NCBI GenBank assembly: GCA_965267335.1 | Contig: OZ253953.1 | Span: 1,488,001 to 1,552,000 of the forward strand | Direction of reading: 5' to 3' | Source: G965267335 sp965267335 | GTDB lineage: Bacteria; Bacteroidota; Bacteroidia; Cytophagales; JAAEPT01 | DNA length: 64,000 nt | Part shown: positions 16,993-25,455 of the stretch, piece after piece | Layout of the letters: every line of letters starts with the position of its first letter | Numbering within the stretch: the first letter of the stretch is position 1 | Position numbers and translations under genes: made by a program | Notes under the pieces: model-generated | Told to the model about the DNA's origin: nothing | The model's input: the letters and a program-made list of their open reading frames with translations, nothing else | Database searches by the model: none

Positions 16993-18339
16993 ATGAAGTT
17001 ATTCAAGACCATACGAAATATATTTGCTATTGAAGAGCTACGGACCCGTATCTTAAACACGATTGGGTTCATTATCATTTATAGACTAGGCTCTTTTATC
17101 ATACTACCAGGACTTGATTTTGTCAAAATGACACAGAACTCTAAAAGTCCTGAGGGTATGCTAGGGTTTTTGGATACTATGCTTGGTGGAGCTTTCGGTA
17201 ATAAGGCGATATTCGGCTTAGGTATTATGCCTTACATATCTGCTTCTATTGTGGTTCAATTGATGCAGGTAGCAATCCCGACTTTTCAAAGATTGCAAAA
17301 AGAAGGTGAATCTGGCCGAAAGCGTTTAACACAAATAACAAGGTTCTTAACAATCGGTATTTGTCTTGCGCAGACAATACCATTTCTTGCTACGGTAAAT
17401 ACTTCTGGTCCGGAAAGTTGGTTGATTGCGGGTGTAGATCCTTCTCTTTTCAATATTACTGCTGTGATTACTCTTACTGCAGGAACTATTTTCTGCATGT
17501 GGCTGGGTGAAAAAATTACAGAAAAGGGGATTGGCAATGGTATTTCCCTGCTAATTATGATCGGTATTATATCAAGACTGCCTGCAGCATTATTCCAGGA
17601 TTTTGACGCAAAAGGATTTTCAGGATTGTTGTTCATAGTTCTTGAAATACTAGCCTTATTCTTCGTTGTGATGATTGTTGTTATGCTGACACAGGCTACT
17701 CGAAGAATACCCGTCAACTATGCAAAGCAGGTTGTGGGTAATAAAGTATATGGTGGTCAACGACAATTTATCCCATTAAAAGTCAATGCTGCTGGTGTGA
17801 TGCCAATTATTTTTGCTCAGTCACTAATGTTCCTACCGGGATTATTAGGAGGCTTGTGGAAGGATAGTACTATTGGTAACTACTTGGCAACTAACTTTTC
17901 TGATCAGTGGACCTGGCAATACAATGCAATGTTTGCTTTTCTGATAATTGTATTTACTTATTTCTACACTGCGATTACGGTGAACCCGAATCAGATAGCG
18001 GATGATCTTAAAAGAAATGGTGGATTTATACCTGGAATTAAACCGGGGCCACAGACAGCAGAATTTATTGACAATGTTATCTCTAAGATTACACTACCAG
18101 GTGCATTGTTTATTGCACTAGTAGCGATTTTACCTGCCTTTGCAAGAGCCGCTGGAGTACAAGATGGTTTTGCACAGTTCTACGGTGGGACTTCTCTGCT
18201 AATCATGGTAGGTGTGGTATTGGATACCTTGCAACAGATAGAGAGTTATCTCCTAATGAGGAGATATGAAGGTATGATGAAGAGTGGTAAGGTAAAAGGC
18301 CGTGCAAGAAATATAGCAATGGCCTCTGCAGAGTCATAA
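16993..18339 (+). CDS. secY: Protein translocase subunit SecY
   Basis: Channel-forming subunit of the Sec translocon in the inner membrane, 448 residues. Roughly ten hydrophobic segments are evident. Family signatures include GIMPYISASIVVQLM in TM2, the conserved cytoplasmic loop QKEGESGRKRLTQITR, and IPLKVNAAGVMPIIFA near TM7. The C-terminus ends LLMRRYEGMMKSGKVKGR, the usual ribosome-contact region. Its stop overlaps the start of map by one base (TAATG). Confidence 0.98.
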   Translation: MKLFKTIRNIFAIEELRTRILNTIGFIIIYRLGSFIILPGLDFVKMTQNSKSPEGMLGFLDTMLGGAFGNKAIFGLGIMPYISASIVVQLMQVAIPTFQRLQKEGESGRKRLTQITRFLTIGICLAQTIPFLATVNTSGPESWLIAGVDPSLFNITAVITLTAGTIFCMWLGEKITEKGIGNGISLLIMIGIISRLPAALFQDFDAKGFSGLLFIVLEILALFFVVMIVVMLTQATRRIPVNYAKQVVGNKVYGGQRQFIPLKVNAAGVMPIIFAQSLMFLPGLLGGLWKDSTIGNYLATNFSDQWTWQYNAMFAFLIIVFTYFYTAITVNPNQIADDLKRNGGFIPGIKPGPQTAEFIDNVISKITLPGALFIALVAILPAFARAAGVQDGFAQFYGGTSLLIMVGVVLDTLQQIESYLLMRRYEGMMKSGKVKGRARNIAMASAES

Positions 18340-19112
18340 TGGTTGTCATTAAGACAAAAGAAGAAATTGAAATAATCCGCGAGAGTGGTGACGTACTAGG
18401 TAGAGCTCACGGAGAAGTAGCAAAAAGGGTGAAACCTGGGGTTACAACTTTGGAGTTGGATAGGATTGCGGAGGAATACATAAGAGATAATGGAGGAATA
18501 CCTTCATTTAAAGGTTACGGGGGATTTCCCGGAACACTATGTATGTCGGTAAATGAACAGGTGGTTCATGGAATACCGGGAAATTATGAATTGAAAGAAG
18601 GGGATATCGTTTCAATCGATTGTGGTGTCATCCTGAACGGGTTTCATAGTGATAGTGCCTACACCTATGCGGTAGGTGAAATTGACAAAGATGTCGAGCG
18701 GCTTTTGACAACAACCAAGGAGTCCTTGTATAAAGGAATCGAAATGGCGGTCGAAGGAAAGAGACTTGGGGATCTTGGGTATGCGATTCAGGAGTATAAC
18801 GAATCGAGAGGTTATTCTGTGGTTCGTGAGTTGGTTGGACATGGTGTAGGAAAAGATCTTCATGAAAAACCGGAGGTTGCAAACTACGGAAAGCGCGGTC
18901 GAGGAATGAAGCTGAAGGAAGGAATGGTCATTGCTATAGAGCCAATGATCAATCTTGGAAAAAGAAATATAGTTCAGGAGGCGGATGGCTGGACAATTAG
19001 GACAGCCGATCGAAAGGCTTCAGCGCATTTTGAACATACGGTGGCAGTGAGAAAGGGAGAGGCAGATATATTGACCACCTTTAAATATATAGAAGAAGCA
19101 TTAAAAGTATAA
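18339..19112 (+). CDS. map: Methionine aminopeptidase, type I
   Basis: Removes the N-terminal methionine from nascent proteins; a dinuclear metalloprotease of 257 residues. Metal ligands are readable in order: D in SIDCGV, D in HSDSAYTY, H in GHGVGKDLHE, E in AIEPMIN and E in AHFEHTVAV. The N-terminal SH3-binding zinc finger of some larger MetAPs is absent, so it is the short type Ia form. It is coupled to secY by a one-base overlap, and infA begins a base after the stop. Confidence 0.97.
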   Translation: MVVIKTKEEIEIIRESGDVLGRAHGEVAKRVKPGVTTLELDRIAEEYIRDNGGIPSFKGYGGFPGTLCMSVNEQVVHGIPGNYELKEGDIVSIDCGVILNGFHSDSAYTYAVGEIDKDVERLLTTTKESLYKGIEMAVEGKRLGDLGYAIQEYNESRGYSVVRELVGHGVGKDLHEKPEVANYGKRGRGMKLKEGMVIAIEPMINLGKRNIVQEADGWTIRTADRKASAHFEHTVAVRKGEADILTTFKYIEEALKV

Positions 19113-19113
19113 T

Positions 19114-19332
19114 ATGGCAAAACAGTCATCTATAGAGCAAGACGGAACAATTACTGAGGCATTGTCAAATGCAATGTTCAGGGTTGAGTTGGAGAACGGG
19201 CATGAGGTGATTGCACATATTTCAGGGAAGATGAGAATGCACTATATCAAGATTCTTCCAGGTGACAAAGTTAAGTTAGAAATGTCGCCATACGATTTAT
19301 CAAAAGGTAGAATTGTTTATAGATATAAATAA
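19114..19332 (+). CDS. infA: Translation initiation factor IF-1
   Basis: IF-1, 72 residues, binds the ribosomal A site during initiation. It is a single OB-fold domain: EQDGTITEALSNAMFRVELENGHEV, then HISGKMRMHYIKILPGDKV and SPYDLSKGRIVYRYK (residues about 8-32, 36-54 and 57-72). It sits between map and the small rpmJ gene, the usual Bacteroidota order. Confidence 0.98.
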   Translation: MAKQSSIEQDGTITEALSNAMFRVELENGHEVIAHISGKMRMHYIKILPGDKVKLEMSPYDLSKGRIVYRYK

Positions 19333-19340
19333 TAAGAGTC

Positions 19341-19457
19341 ATGAAAGTAAAAGCTTCAGTTAAAAAAAGGAGCGCTGATTGCAAGGTGATCAGGAGAAAG
19401 GGGAGAGTATATGTCATTAACAAAAAGAATCCAAGGTTTAAGCAGCGTCAGGGATAA
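19341..19457 (+). CDS. rpmJ: 50S ribosomal protein L36, zinc-free type
   Basis: A 38-codon gene reading MKVKASVKKRSADCKVIRRK, then GRVYVINKKNPRFKQRQG. The spacing and the basic core identify L36. The classical zinc ligands are C11, C14, C27 and H33; here they are Ser, Cys, Asn and Phe, so the zinc ribbon cannot form. This is the C-minus form. Position between infA and rpsM is conserved. Confidence 0.96.
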   Translation: MKVKASVKKRSADCKVIRRKGRVYVINKKNPRFKQRQG

Positions 19458-19482
19458 TTTCTGTCGCTAAAAATGTGATATT

Positions 19483-19860
19483 ATGGCAAGAGTTTCAGGA
19501 GTAGATATTCCGGATAATAAAAGGGGGGTAGTAGCCCTCACCTATATATATGGTATAGGTACGAGTTCTGCACAGTCAATTTTGGCAGATGCCGGGGTGG
19601 ATCCGAATAAGAAAGTTCAAGATTGGTCAGATGATGAATCCAATGCGATTCGTAATGTGATCAGTTCAACTTACAAAGTTGAGGGTGTATTAAAGTCTGA
19701 GGTGCAAATGAGTATTAAGCGTTTGCTCGATATTGGATGTTACCGCGGCCTTCGACATAGAAAAGGATTACCCGTTCGCGGACAAAGGACAAAGAATAAC
19801 TGTCGTACCAGAAAGGGTAAGAGAAAAACTGTGGCTAACAAGAAAAAAGCTGTTAAATAA
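19483..19860 (+). CDS. rpsM: 30S ribosomal protein S13
   Basis: S13, 125 residues, forms bridges with the large subunit and contacts P-site tRNA through its basic C-terminal tail. It starts MARVSGVDIPDNKRGVVAL, has the TYIYGIGTSSAQSIL helix-turn and the signature CYRGLRHRKGLPVRGQRTKNN. It opens the rpsM-rpsK-rpsD-rpoA-rplQ alpha group; no separate promoter was found before it. Confidence 0.98.
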   Translation: MARVSGVDIPDNKRGVVALTYIYGIGTSSAQSILADAGVDPNKKVQDWSDDESNAIRNVISSTYKVEGVLKSEVQMSIKRLLDIGCYRGLRHRKGLPVRGQRTKNNCRTRKGKRKTVANKKKAVK

Positions 19861-19880
19861 GGCTAATTAAGACTTTAATT

Positions 19881-20267
19881 ATGGCACAAAAAACAAAAGG
19901 TAAGAAACGATCGGTGGTAGTAGAAGCTGTTGGCCAAGTGCACATCAGAGCTTCTTTTAATAATATCATCATTTCTATAACGAATTCAACAGGGCAAGTG
20001 GTCTCATGGTCATCTGCTGGTAAAATGGGATTCAAAGGATCTAAGAAAAACACTCCGTATGCGGCACAGACAGCTGCTCAGGATTGTGCGCAAAAAGCAT
20101 ACGATCTTGGTATGAGAAAAGCTGAGGTTTTTGTAAAAGGACCAGGTTCAGGTAGAGAGTCTGCAATTAGAACGGTTCAGAATACAGGTATAGAGATTAC
20201 AGCAATAAAAGATGTAACTCCACTACCGCATAATGGATGCAGACCTCCAAAAAGGAGAAGAGTTTAA
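19881..20267 (+). CDS. rpsK: 30S ribosomal protein S11
   Basis: S11, 128 residues, on the platform of the small subunit near the Shine-Dalgarno/anti-Shine-Dalgarno site. Typical segments are VHIRASFNNIIISITNSTGQ, SSAGKMGFKGSKKNTPYAAQ and the C-terminal DVTPLPHNGCRPPKRRRV. It lies between rpsM and rpsD with gaps of 20 and 26 bases. Confidence 0.98.
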   Translation: MAQKTKGKKRSVVVEAVGQVHIRASFNNIIISITNSTGQVVSWSSAGKMGFKGSKKNTPYAAQTAAQDCAQKAYDLGMRKAEVFVKGPGSGRESAIRTVQNTGIEITAIKDVTPLPHNGCRPPKRRRV

Positions 20268-20293
20268 GGTTAGATTAGAAAACAACTATAGAT

Positions 20294-20899
20294 ATGGCTA
20301 GATATACAGGCCCTAAATCGAAAATATCAAGAAAATTCAACGAACCTATATTTGGTGACACTAAGGCATTGGCTAAAAAGCCTTACCCTCCTGGGTCACA
20401 TGGAAGAGGTCGTAGAAAGAAACAGTCTGAGTACGCCCTTCAGTTAATGGAGAAGCAAAAGGCTAAGTATACTTATGGAGTACTTGAGAGACAATTCTCA
20501 AACTTGTTTGAAAAAGCATCTCGTAAAAGTGGTGTAACTGGTACCATACTTCTGCAACTGCTAGAGGCTAGATTGGACAATGCAGTTTACAGAATGGGAA
20601 TCTCACCTACCAGAAGAGGAGCGAGACAGTTAGTATCTCATAAGCACATTGAAGTAAATGGTAAAGTGGTTAACATTCCTTCTTACTCATTGAGACCAGG
20701 TGATGTGGTTTCTGTGAGAGAAGCAAGTAAAGGTAATGTTGCAATTAAAGATAGCCTGTCCTTAAATGCAGGAAAAGGTTATTCCTGGATTACATGGGAT
20801 AGTTCATCTTTGTCCGGAACTTATATGAATAACCCAGAACGAGAGGAAATTCCTGAAAACATCCAGGAACAATTAATCGTTGAACTTTACTCGAAATAA
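20294..20899 (+). CDS. rpsD: 30S ribosomal protein S4, zinc-free type
   Basis: S4, 201 residues, a primary binder of the 16S rRNA 5' domain. It starts MARYTGPKSKISRKFNEPIF and has no cysteines in the N-terminal region, so it is the form without the zinc knuckle. The S4 RNA-binding domain is RLDNAVYRMGISPTRRGARQ followed by LVSHKHIEVNGKVVNIPSY. In E. coli S4 represses the alpha operon; no pseudoknot leader was identified. rpoA follows after 29 bases. Confidence 0.98.
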   Translation: MARYTGPKSKISRKFNEPIFGDTKALAKKPYPPGSHGRGRRKKQSEYALQLMEKQKAKYTYGVLERQFSNLFEKASRKSGVTGTILLQLLEARLDNAVYRMGISPTRRGARQLVSHKHIEVNGKVVNIPSYSLRPGDVVSVREASKGNVAIKDSLSLNAGKGYSWITWDSSSLSGTYMNNPEREEIPENIQEQLIVELYSK

Positions 20900-20928
20900 T
20901 AATTAGAACTAATTAAAAAATTATAGAT

Positions 20929-21924
20929 ATGTCAATTTTAGCATTTCAAATGCCAGAGAAAGTGGTGATGGATAAAGCAGACGATTTCCATGGTCTGTTT
21001 GAATTTAAGCCACTTGAAAAAGGCTACGGTGTTACAATAGGTAACGCGCTAAGAAGAATTCTTCTTTCATCTCTTGAGGGTTATGCTATTACCGGGATAA
21101 AGATTCCTGGTGTTTTACATGAGTTCTCATCGATTGAAGGAGTAGTACAAGACGTATCGGAGATCATCTTAAATCTAAAGCAGGTTAGATTCAAAAAGAT
21201 TTCGGACTCTGCAGAAAACAAGACTAAAATTATTGTTCCTGTAAACGGGAAGGATCAATTTAAGGCTGGTGAGATTTCTGAACATACTGAGGCTTTCAAA
21301 GTTCTGAATCCAGAGTTAGTTATTTGTGATATTGATTCATCGATTGAATTTGAAATCGAATTAACGATTGAAAAAGGCAGAGGGTATGTTCCTGCAGAGG
21401 AAAACAAGCCATCTGAGCAAATATTCGGGTATATTCCGATTGATGCTATTTTCACTCCGATAAAGAATGTTAAGTATAACGTTGAGAATACAAGGGTTGA
21501 GCAAAAAACGGATTATGAAAAATTAGTACTTGATATAGCTACTGATGGTTCTATTCATCCGGAAGATGCTTTGAAAGGTGCAGCTAATATCCTTATTCAA
21601 CATTTTATGTTGTTCTCAGATCAGACGATGACATTTGAGACAGCTAAGCCGGAAGAGGAGGAGACAGTAGACGAAGAAGTACTCCATATGAGAAAGCTTC
21701 TAAAAACTCCTATAGCAGAACTTGACCTTTCTGTAAGAGCGTATAATTGCCTCAAAGCAGCGAATATCAAATCACTAGGAGAGCTTGTTGCGCTTGAGGT
21801 TTCGGATATGATGAAATTTAGAAACTTTGGAAAGAAATCTCTTGCTGAGCTTGAGCAGCTGGTTGCTGATAAGCAGTTGACATTCGGGATGGACCTTTCC
21901 AAATATAAATTAGACGAAGAGTAA
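20929..21924 (+). CDS. rpoA: DNA-directed RNA polymerase subunit alpha
   Basis: Alpha subunit, 331 residues. The N-terminal assembly domain contains YGVTIGNALRRILLSSLEGYA and VQDVSEIILNLK; an acidic linker (EEEETVDEEV) joins the C-terminal domain. That domain is complete with ELDLSVRAYNCLKAANIKSLGEL and FGKKSLAELEQL, so it should contact UP elements and activators. rplQ starts two bases after the stop. Confidence 0.98.
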   Translation: MSILAFQMPEKVVMDKADDFHGLFEFKPLEKGYGVTIGNALRRILLSSLEGYAITGIKIPGVLHEFSSIEGVVQDVSEIILNLKQVRFKKISDSAENKTKIIVPVNGKDQFKAGEISEHTEAFKVLNPELVICDIDSSIEFEIELTIEKGRGYVPAEENKPSEQIFGYIPIDAIFTPIKNVKYNVENTRVEQKTDYEKLVLDIATDGSIHPEDALKGAANILIQHFMLFSDQTMTFETAKPEEEETVDEEVLHMRKLLKTPIAELDLSVRAYNCLKAANIKSLGELVALEVSDMMKFRNFGKKSLAELEQLVADKQLTFGMDLSKYKLDEE

Positions 21925-21926
21925 AA

Positions 21927-22595
21927 ATGAGACACGGGAAGAAATTTAATCACTTGGGTAGAACGGCCGCACATAGAAGCGCTATGCTTTCTAATATGGC
22001 TAACTCATTGATTCTTCATAAGAGAATCTCGACTACCGTAGCGAAGGCGAAAGCGTTGAGAAAATATGTGGAGCCATTGATTACGAAAGCAAAAGATGAC
22101 ACTACTCACTCAAGAAGGAATGTGTTTTCAAAGCTTCAGGACAAAGAATCAGTTACTATTCTTTTTAATCAGGTTGCACAGAAAGTTTCTGAACGACCAG
22201 GTGGATACACAAGAATAATTAAAACTGGTAACCGTCTAGGTGATAATGCAGATATGTGTATAATTGAATTAGTAGATTACAATGAGCTACTAATTAAGGA
22301 AAGCAAACCTGCAAAGTCTAAGTCTAGAAGAAGTCGAAGAGGTTCTTCGAAGAGTAGTGAGGGAGAAACAGCAGTAGAAGCCACCAAGGAGGAAAAAAAG
22401 GTTGAAGCTAAGGCAGAAGAAGTGAAGGCGGAAAAAGTAGAGGCCAAGACTGAGCCAAAGGTAGAAGAGAAGGCAGCAGAAGAACCTAAGGCTGAAGCAA
22501 AAGAGGCGGCTGAGAAACAAGAGAAGGAAGAGAAGGCTCCCGAGGCGAAAAAGGAAAGTGAGTCGGGGTCCGATGAGGATGGTAAAAAAGAATAA
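21927..22595 (+). CDS. rplQ: 50S ribosomal protein L17 with long Glu/Lys/Ala C-terminal extension
   Basis: L17 normally has about 116-160 residues; this one has 222. Residues 1 to about 125 are a full L17 domain: MRHGKKFNHLGRTAAHR, then AMLSNMANSLILHKRI and PGGYTRIIKTGNRLGDNADM. The remaining 95 or so residues begin with a short Arg/Ser patch and continue as a Glu-, Lys- and Ala-rich low-complexity tail ending GSDEDGKKE. It is the last gene of the ribosomal cluster, and a strong terminator begins 25 bases after the stop. Confidence 0.96.
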   Translation: MRHGKKFNHLGRTAAHRSAMLSNMANSLILHKRISTTVAKAKALRKYVEPLITKAKDDTTHSRRNVFSKLQDKESVTILFNQVAQKVSERPGGYTRIIKTGNRLGDNADMCIIELVDYNELLIKESKPAKSKSRRSRRGSSKSSEGETAVEATKEEKKVEAKAEEVKAEKVEAKTEPKVEEKAAEEPKAEAKEAAEKQEKEEKAPEAKKESESGSDEDGKKE

Positions 22596-22619
22596 CGGAA
22601 TGTTAATAAATAATAAGAA

Positions 22620-22656
22620 AAGGATTGGACTTTAGTTCAGTCCTTTTTTTATTTTT
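22620..22656 (+). terminator. Rho-independent terminator of the S10-spc-alpha cluster
   Basis: Eleven-base stem AAGGATTGGAC (22620-22630) with GTTCAGTCCTT (22635-22645), including two G-T wobbles, a four-base loop TTTA and a run of T with one interrupting A. The T tract doubles as the -7 region of the carA promoter. Confidence 0.9.
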
Positions 22657-22657
22657 G
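22650..22657 (+). promoter_or_regulatory. -7 box of the carA promoter inside the terminator tail
   Basis: TATTTTTG matches TAnnTTTG and lies 20 bases before the carA ATG. A TTGG at 22625-22628, inside the terminator stem, is the nearest -33-like element but is spaced three bases too far. Confidence 0.5.
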
Positions 22658-22677
22658 CCGAGCCAAAATCAACACAG

Positions 22678-23775
22678 ATGAAGTATAATTCCCGCCAAAA
22701 AGCATATTTAGTTCTGGAAGATGGTTCAGTATATGAAGGATATTCTGTTGGAAAAAAAGGAACAACAAAAGGAGAGATTTGTTTCAACACCGGGATGACC
22801 GGGTACCAGGAAATTTATACAGACCCTTCCTACTTTGGACAGATTATCGTAAATACAACATCACACATTGGAAATTATGGAGTTAAGGATGACGAAGTTG
22901 AATCCAACTCTATAAAATTTGCAGGCCTTGTTTGCAAAAGTTATTCTTCCATGTATTCAAGACATATGGCTGAGGAGTCCCTGCAAGATTATTTTGAGGA
23001 ATCAGGTATTGTAGGTATTAGTGACGTTGATACGAGAAGTATTGTTCGCCATATCCGTAGTACGGGAGCAATGAATGCCATAATATCCTCCGAAAAAGAA
23101 GTGGATGAATTGAAAAAGGAAGTGAAGGAGATTCCTTCGATGAATGGCCTTGAATTATCATCCAAAGTCACCACCAAAGAACCATATTTTGTCGGGAGGG
23201 AGGATGCTAAATACAAAGTAGCTGTTCTGGATCTTGGAGTGAAAACGAGCATTTTAAAGAATTTTACCCAAAGAGATTGCTACTGTCAGGTATTTCCCGG
23301 TGATACTTCATATGAAGAAATGAAGAAATGGAACCCTGATGGTTATTTTATTTCAAATGGCCCCGGTGATCCGGCTGCCACCACGTATGCAGTGGAAACT
23401 GTGAAGAAGATTTTGAACGATGATGCCCCTGTATTTGGCATATGTCTTGGACATCAAATTCTTGCTTTGGCTAACGGACTTTCGACATTTAAAATGCATC
23501 ACGGACATAGAGGATTGAATCATCCTGTCAAAAATCTCGAAACCGGGCTTAGTGAAGTAACTTCACAAAACCATGGTTTTGCCGTGAGTATGGAGGATGT
23601 TGATAAAAGCGATAATATAGAACTTACCCATGTGAACCTCAATGACCAGACGGTGGAAGGTATTCGAATAAAAGGCAAGAAGGCTTTTTCGGTACAGCAT
23701 CACCCGGAGTCATCACCAGGTCCACATGATTCGAGATATTTATTTGATAACTTTATAGAACTAATAAGTAAATAG
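22678..23775 (+). CDS. carA: Carbamoyl-phosphate synthase small (glutaminase) subunit
   Basis: Hydrolyses glutamine and passes ammonia to CarB for carbamoyl phosphate, feeding pyrimidine and arginine synthesis. The 365-residue protein has the CPSase small-chain domain (YLVLEDGSVYEGYSVG, FNTGMTGYQEIYTDPSY) and then a class I glutamine amidotransferase domain. Cys256 in FGICLGHQ is the nucleophile, and HHPESSPGPHDS supplies the His-Glu pair. carB is not adjacent in this window. eno starts 21 bases downstream with no terminator between, so the two may be cotranscribed. The 5' leader is short, leaving no room for a riboswitch. Confidence 0.96.
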   Translation: MKYNSRQKAYLVLEDGSVYEGYSVGKKGTTKGEICFNTGMTGYQEIYTDPSYFGQIIVNTTSHIGNYGVKDDEVESNSIKFAGLVCKSYSSMYSRHMAEESLQDYFEESGIVGISDVDTRSIVRHIRSTGAMNAIISSEKEVDELKKEVKEIPSMNGLELSSKVTTKEPYFVGREDAKYKVAVLDLGVKTSILKNFTQRDCYCQVFPGDTSYEEMKKWNPDGYFISNGPGDPAATTYAVETVKKILNDDAPVFGICLGHQILALANGLSTFKMHHGHRGLNHPVKNLETGLSEVTSQNHGFAVSMEDVDKSDNIELTHVNLNDQTVEGIRIKGKKAFSVQHHPESSPGPHDSRYLFDNFIELISK

Positions 23776-23796
23776 TACACTTTAAAATCTTAAGAA

Positions 23797-25074
23797 ATGA
23801 GTCTTATAGAAGAAATACGTGCAAGACAAATATTTGATTCCAGAGGTAATCCAACAGTTGAGGTAGATGTGATTACCGAAAACGGTATCCTTGGAAGGGC
23901 TGCGGTACCATCTGGAGCATCAACTGGAGAATACGAAGCTGTTGAACTAAGAGATGGCGACAAAAAGAACTTCATGGGTAAGGGTGTTTTAAAAGCCGTT
24001 GCTAATGTGAATGATACAATTGCCCCTGAATTGATCGGATTCGATGTTTTTGAACAAAAGGCAATTGATGAATTGATGATCGAACTAGACGGTACTCCGA
24101 ATAAATCTAAACTTGGTGCCAACGCAATTTTAGGAGTATCATTGGCTGTGGCTAAAGCTGCTGCTGAAGAAACCGGTCAACCACTATACCGATACATCGG
24201 TGGTGTTGCTGCGAATACACTTCCAGTTCCTATGATGAATATCATTAATGGTGGTTCACATGCTGATAATTCAATAGATTTTCAAGAATTTATGATTATG
24301 CCAGTAGGTGCGGATTCGTTTTCTGAAGCTCTGAAGATGGGTACAGAGGTATTTCATCACCTTGCCAAGGTATTAAAAGGAAGAGGTCTTTCAACTAACG
24401 TTGGTGATGAAGGAGGATTTGCTCCAAATTTAAAATCTAACGTTGAGGGTATCGAGGTGATTCTTGAGGCAATAGATAACGCTGGCTATAAAGCTGGAGA
24501 AGATATCATGATCGCCTTTGACGCGGCAGCTTCTGAATTCTACAATAAAGAGGAAGGTGTTTATCATCTAAAATGGTCGACTGGAGAAAAACTTTCTTCA
24601 GAACAACTAGCGGACTTATGGGCTGATTGGGTTGAAAAATATCCTATTGTTTCTATCGAAGATGGTATGGATGAAAATGACTGGGAAGGATGGAAACTTT
24701 TGACAGAGAAAATTGGTGACAAATGCCAGCTAGTAGGTGATGATCTATTTGTAACTAATGTTGAAAAGCTACAGAGAGGAATAGACCAGGATATCGCAAA
24801 TGCTATTTTGATCAAGTTCAATCAGATTGGTACGCTATCTGAAACGATAGATGCTGTGAACTTAGGAAAGAAGAACAAGTATAAATCTGTTATGTCCCAC
24901 AGATCAGGTGAAACTGAAGATGTAACTATTTCAGATCTAGCGGTTGCTCTAAACACAGGCCAGATTAAAACGGGGTCTCTTTCACGAACCGATCGTATGG
25001 CAAAGTATAACCAACTACTGAGAATCGAGGAAGAGCTTGGGGATCAAGCTTACTTTCCTGGGAAAAACATGTAA
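23797..25074 (+). CDS. eno: Enolase
   Basis: Glycolytic enzyme interconverting 2-phosphoglycerate and phosphoenolpyruvate, 425 residues. Signatures visible: DSRGNPTVEVDVITENG near residue 12, GASTGEYEAVELRDGD, the NVGDEGGFAPNL segment, metal ligands in AFDAAASEFY, SIEDGMDENDW and VGDDLFVTN, and the catalytic lysine in LIKFNQIGTLSET followed by SHRSGETED. It is followed by an ftsB-like gene, the same eno-ftsB neighbourhood found in many bacteria. Confidence 0.98.
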   Translation: MSLIEEIRARQIFDSRGNPTVEVDVITENGILGRAAVPSGASTGEYEAVELRDGDKKNFMGKGVLKAVANVNDTIAPELIGFDVFEQKAIDELMIELDGTPNKSKLGANAILGVSLAVAKAAAEETGQPLYRYIGGVAANTLPVPMMNIINGGSHADNSIDFQEFMIMPVGADSFSEALKMGTEVFHHLAKVLKGRGLSTNVGDEGGFAPNLKSNVEGIEVILEAIDNAGYKAGEDIMIAFDAAASEFYNKEEGVYHLKWSTGEKLSSEQLADLWADWVEKYPIVSIEDGMDENDWEGWKLLTEKIGDKCQLVGDDLFVTNVEKLQRGIDQDIANAILIKFNQIGTLSETIDAVNLGKKNKYKSVMSHRSGETEDVTISDLAVALNTGQIKTGSLSRTDRMAKYNQLLRIEEELGDQAYFPGKNM

Positions 25075-25095
25075 TGTAAATAAGCCTAACATTGA

Positions 25096-25133
25096 AGCCA
25101 TCTTGTATTACAAGATGGCTTTTTTTATATTTT
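25096..25133 (+). terminator. Rho-independent terminator after eno
   Basis: Perfect ten-base stem AGCCATCTTG (25096-25105) with CAAGATGGCT (25111-25120), a five-base loop and seven T, then more T. It separates eno from the ftsB-like gene, whose likely -7 box (TAaaTTTA, 25137-25144) follows at once. Confidence 0.92.
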
Positions 25134-25155
25134 TCGTAAATTTATACCAAACGAA

Positions 25156-25455
25156 TTGACCTTGAAACCATTCATCAAGAAATACATATTCAATTTCTAT
25201 GTAATCTTTGCAGTGCTTGTGGCTGCGTGGATGTTATTCCTGGATAATAATGATGTGAGTTCCGTGCTTGCTAAGAGATCAAGAAACAGAAAGTTAAAGA
25301 AGGAAATTCAGTACTACGAAAATAAGATTGGGGAAGTCCAAAGGGATCATCAGGCTCTGAAGAGTAGCTACAAAGAAATGGAAAGGTTTGCTCGGGAAAA
25401 GTATCGAATGAAAAGAGAAAACGAGGATGTTTATATTATAGAAGAATCAAATTGA
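25156..25455 (+). CDS. FtsB/DivIC-type septum formation initiator
   Basis: A 99-residue bitopic membrane protein: a short basic N-terminus, one transmembrane segment (FNFYVIFAVLVAAWMLFL, residues about 11-28) and a periplasmic coiled coil (residues about 40-80). This is the layout of FtsB/DivIC, which scaffold FtsL and FtsQ in the divisome. The family assignment also rests on its place after eno. No ATG is available near the start: TTG at 25156 is taken, and TTG at 25162 is an alternative. The 3' end overlaps the convergent phosphatase gene by nine bases. Confidence 0.85.
   Translation: MTLKPFIKKYIFNFYVIFAVLVAAWMLFLDNNDVSSVLAKRSRNRKLKKEIQYYENKIGEVQRDHQALKSSYKEMERFAREKYRMKRENEDVYIIEESN

Noticed and set aside
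17286..17717. 143-codon minus-strand open frame within secY
   Set aside because: Antisense to a highly conserved gene; no domain and no promoter.
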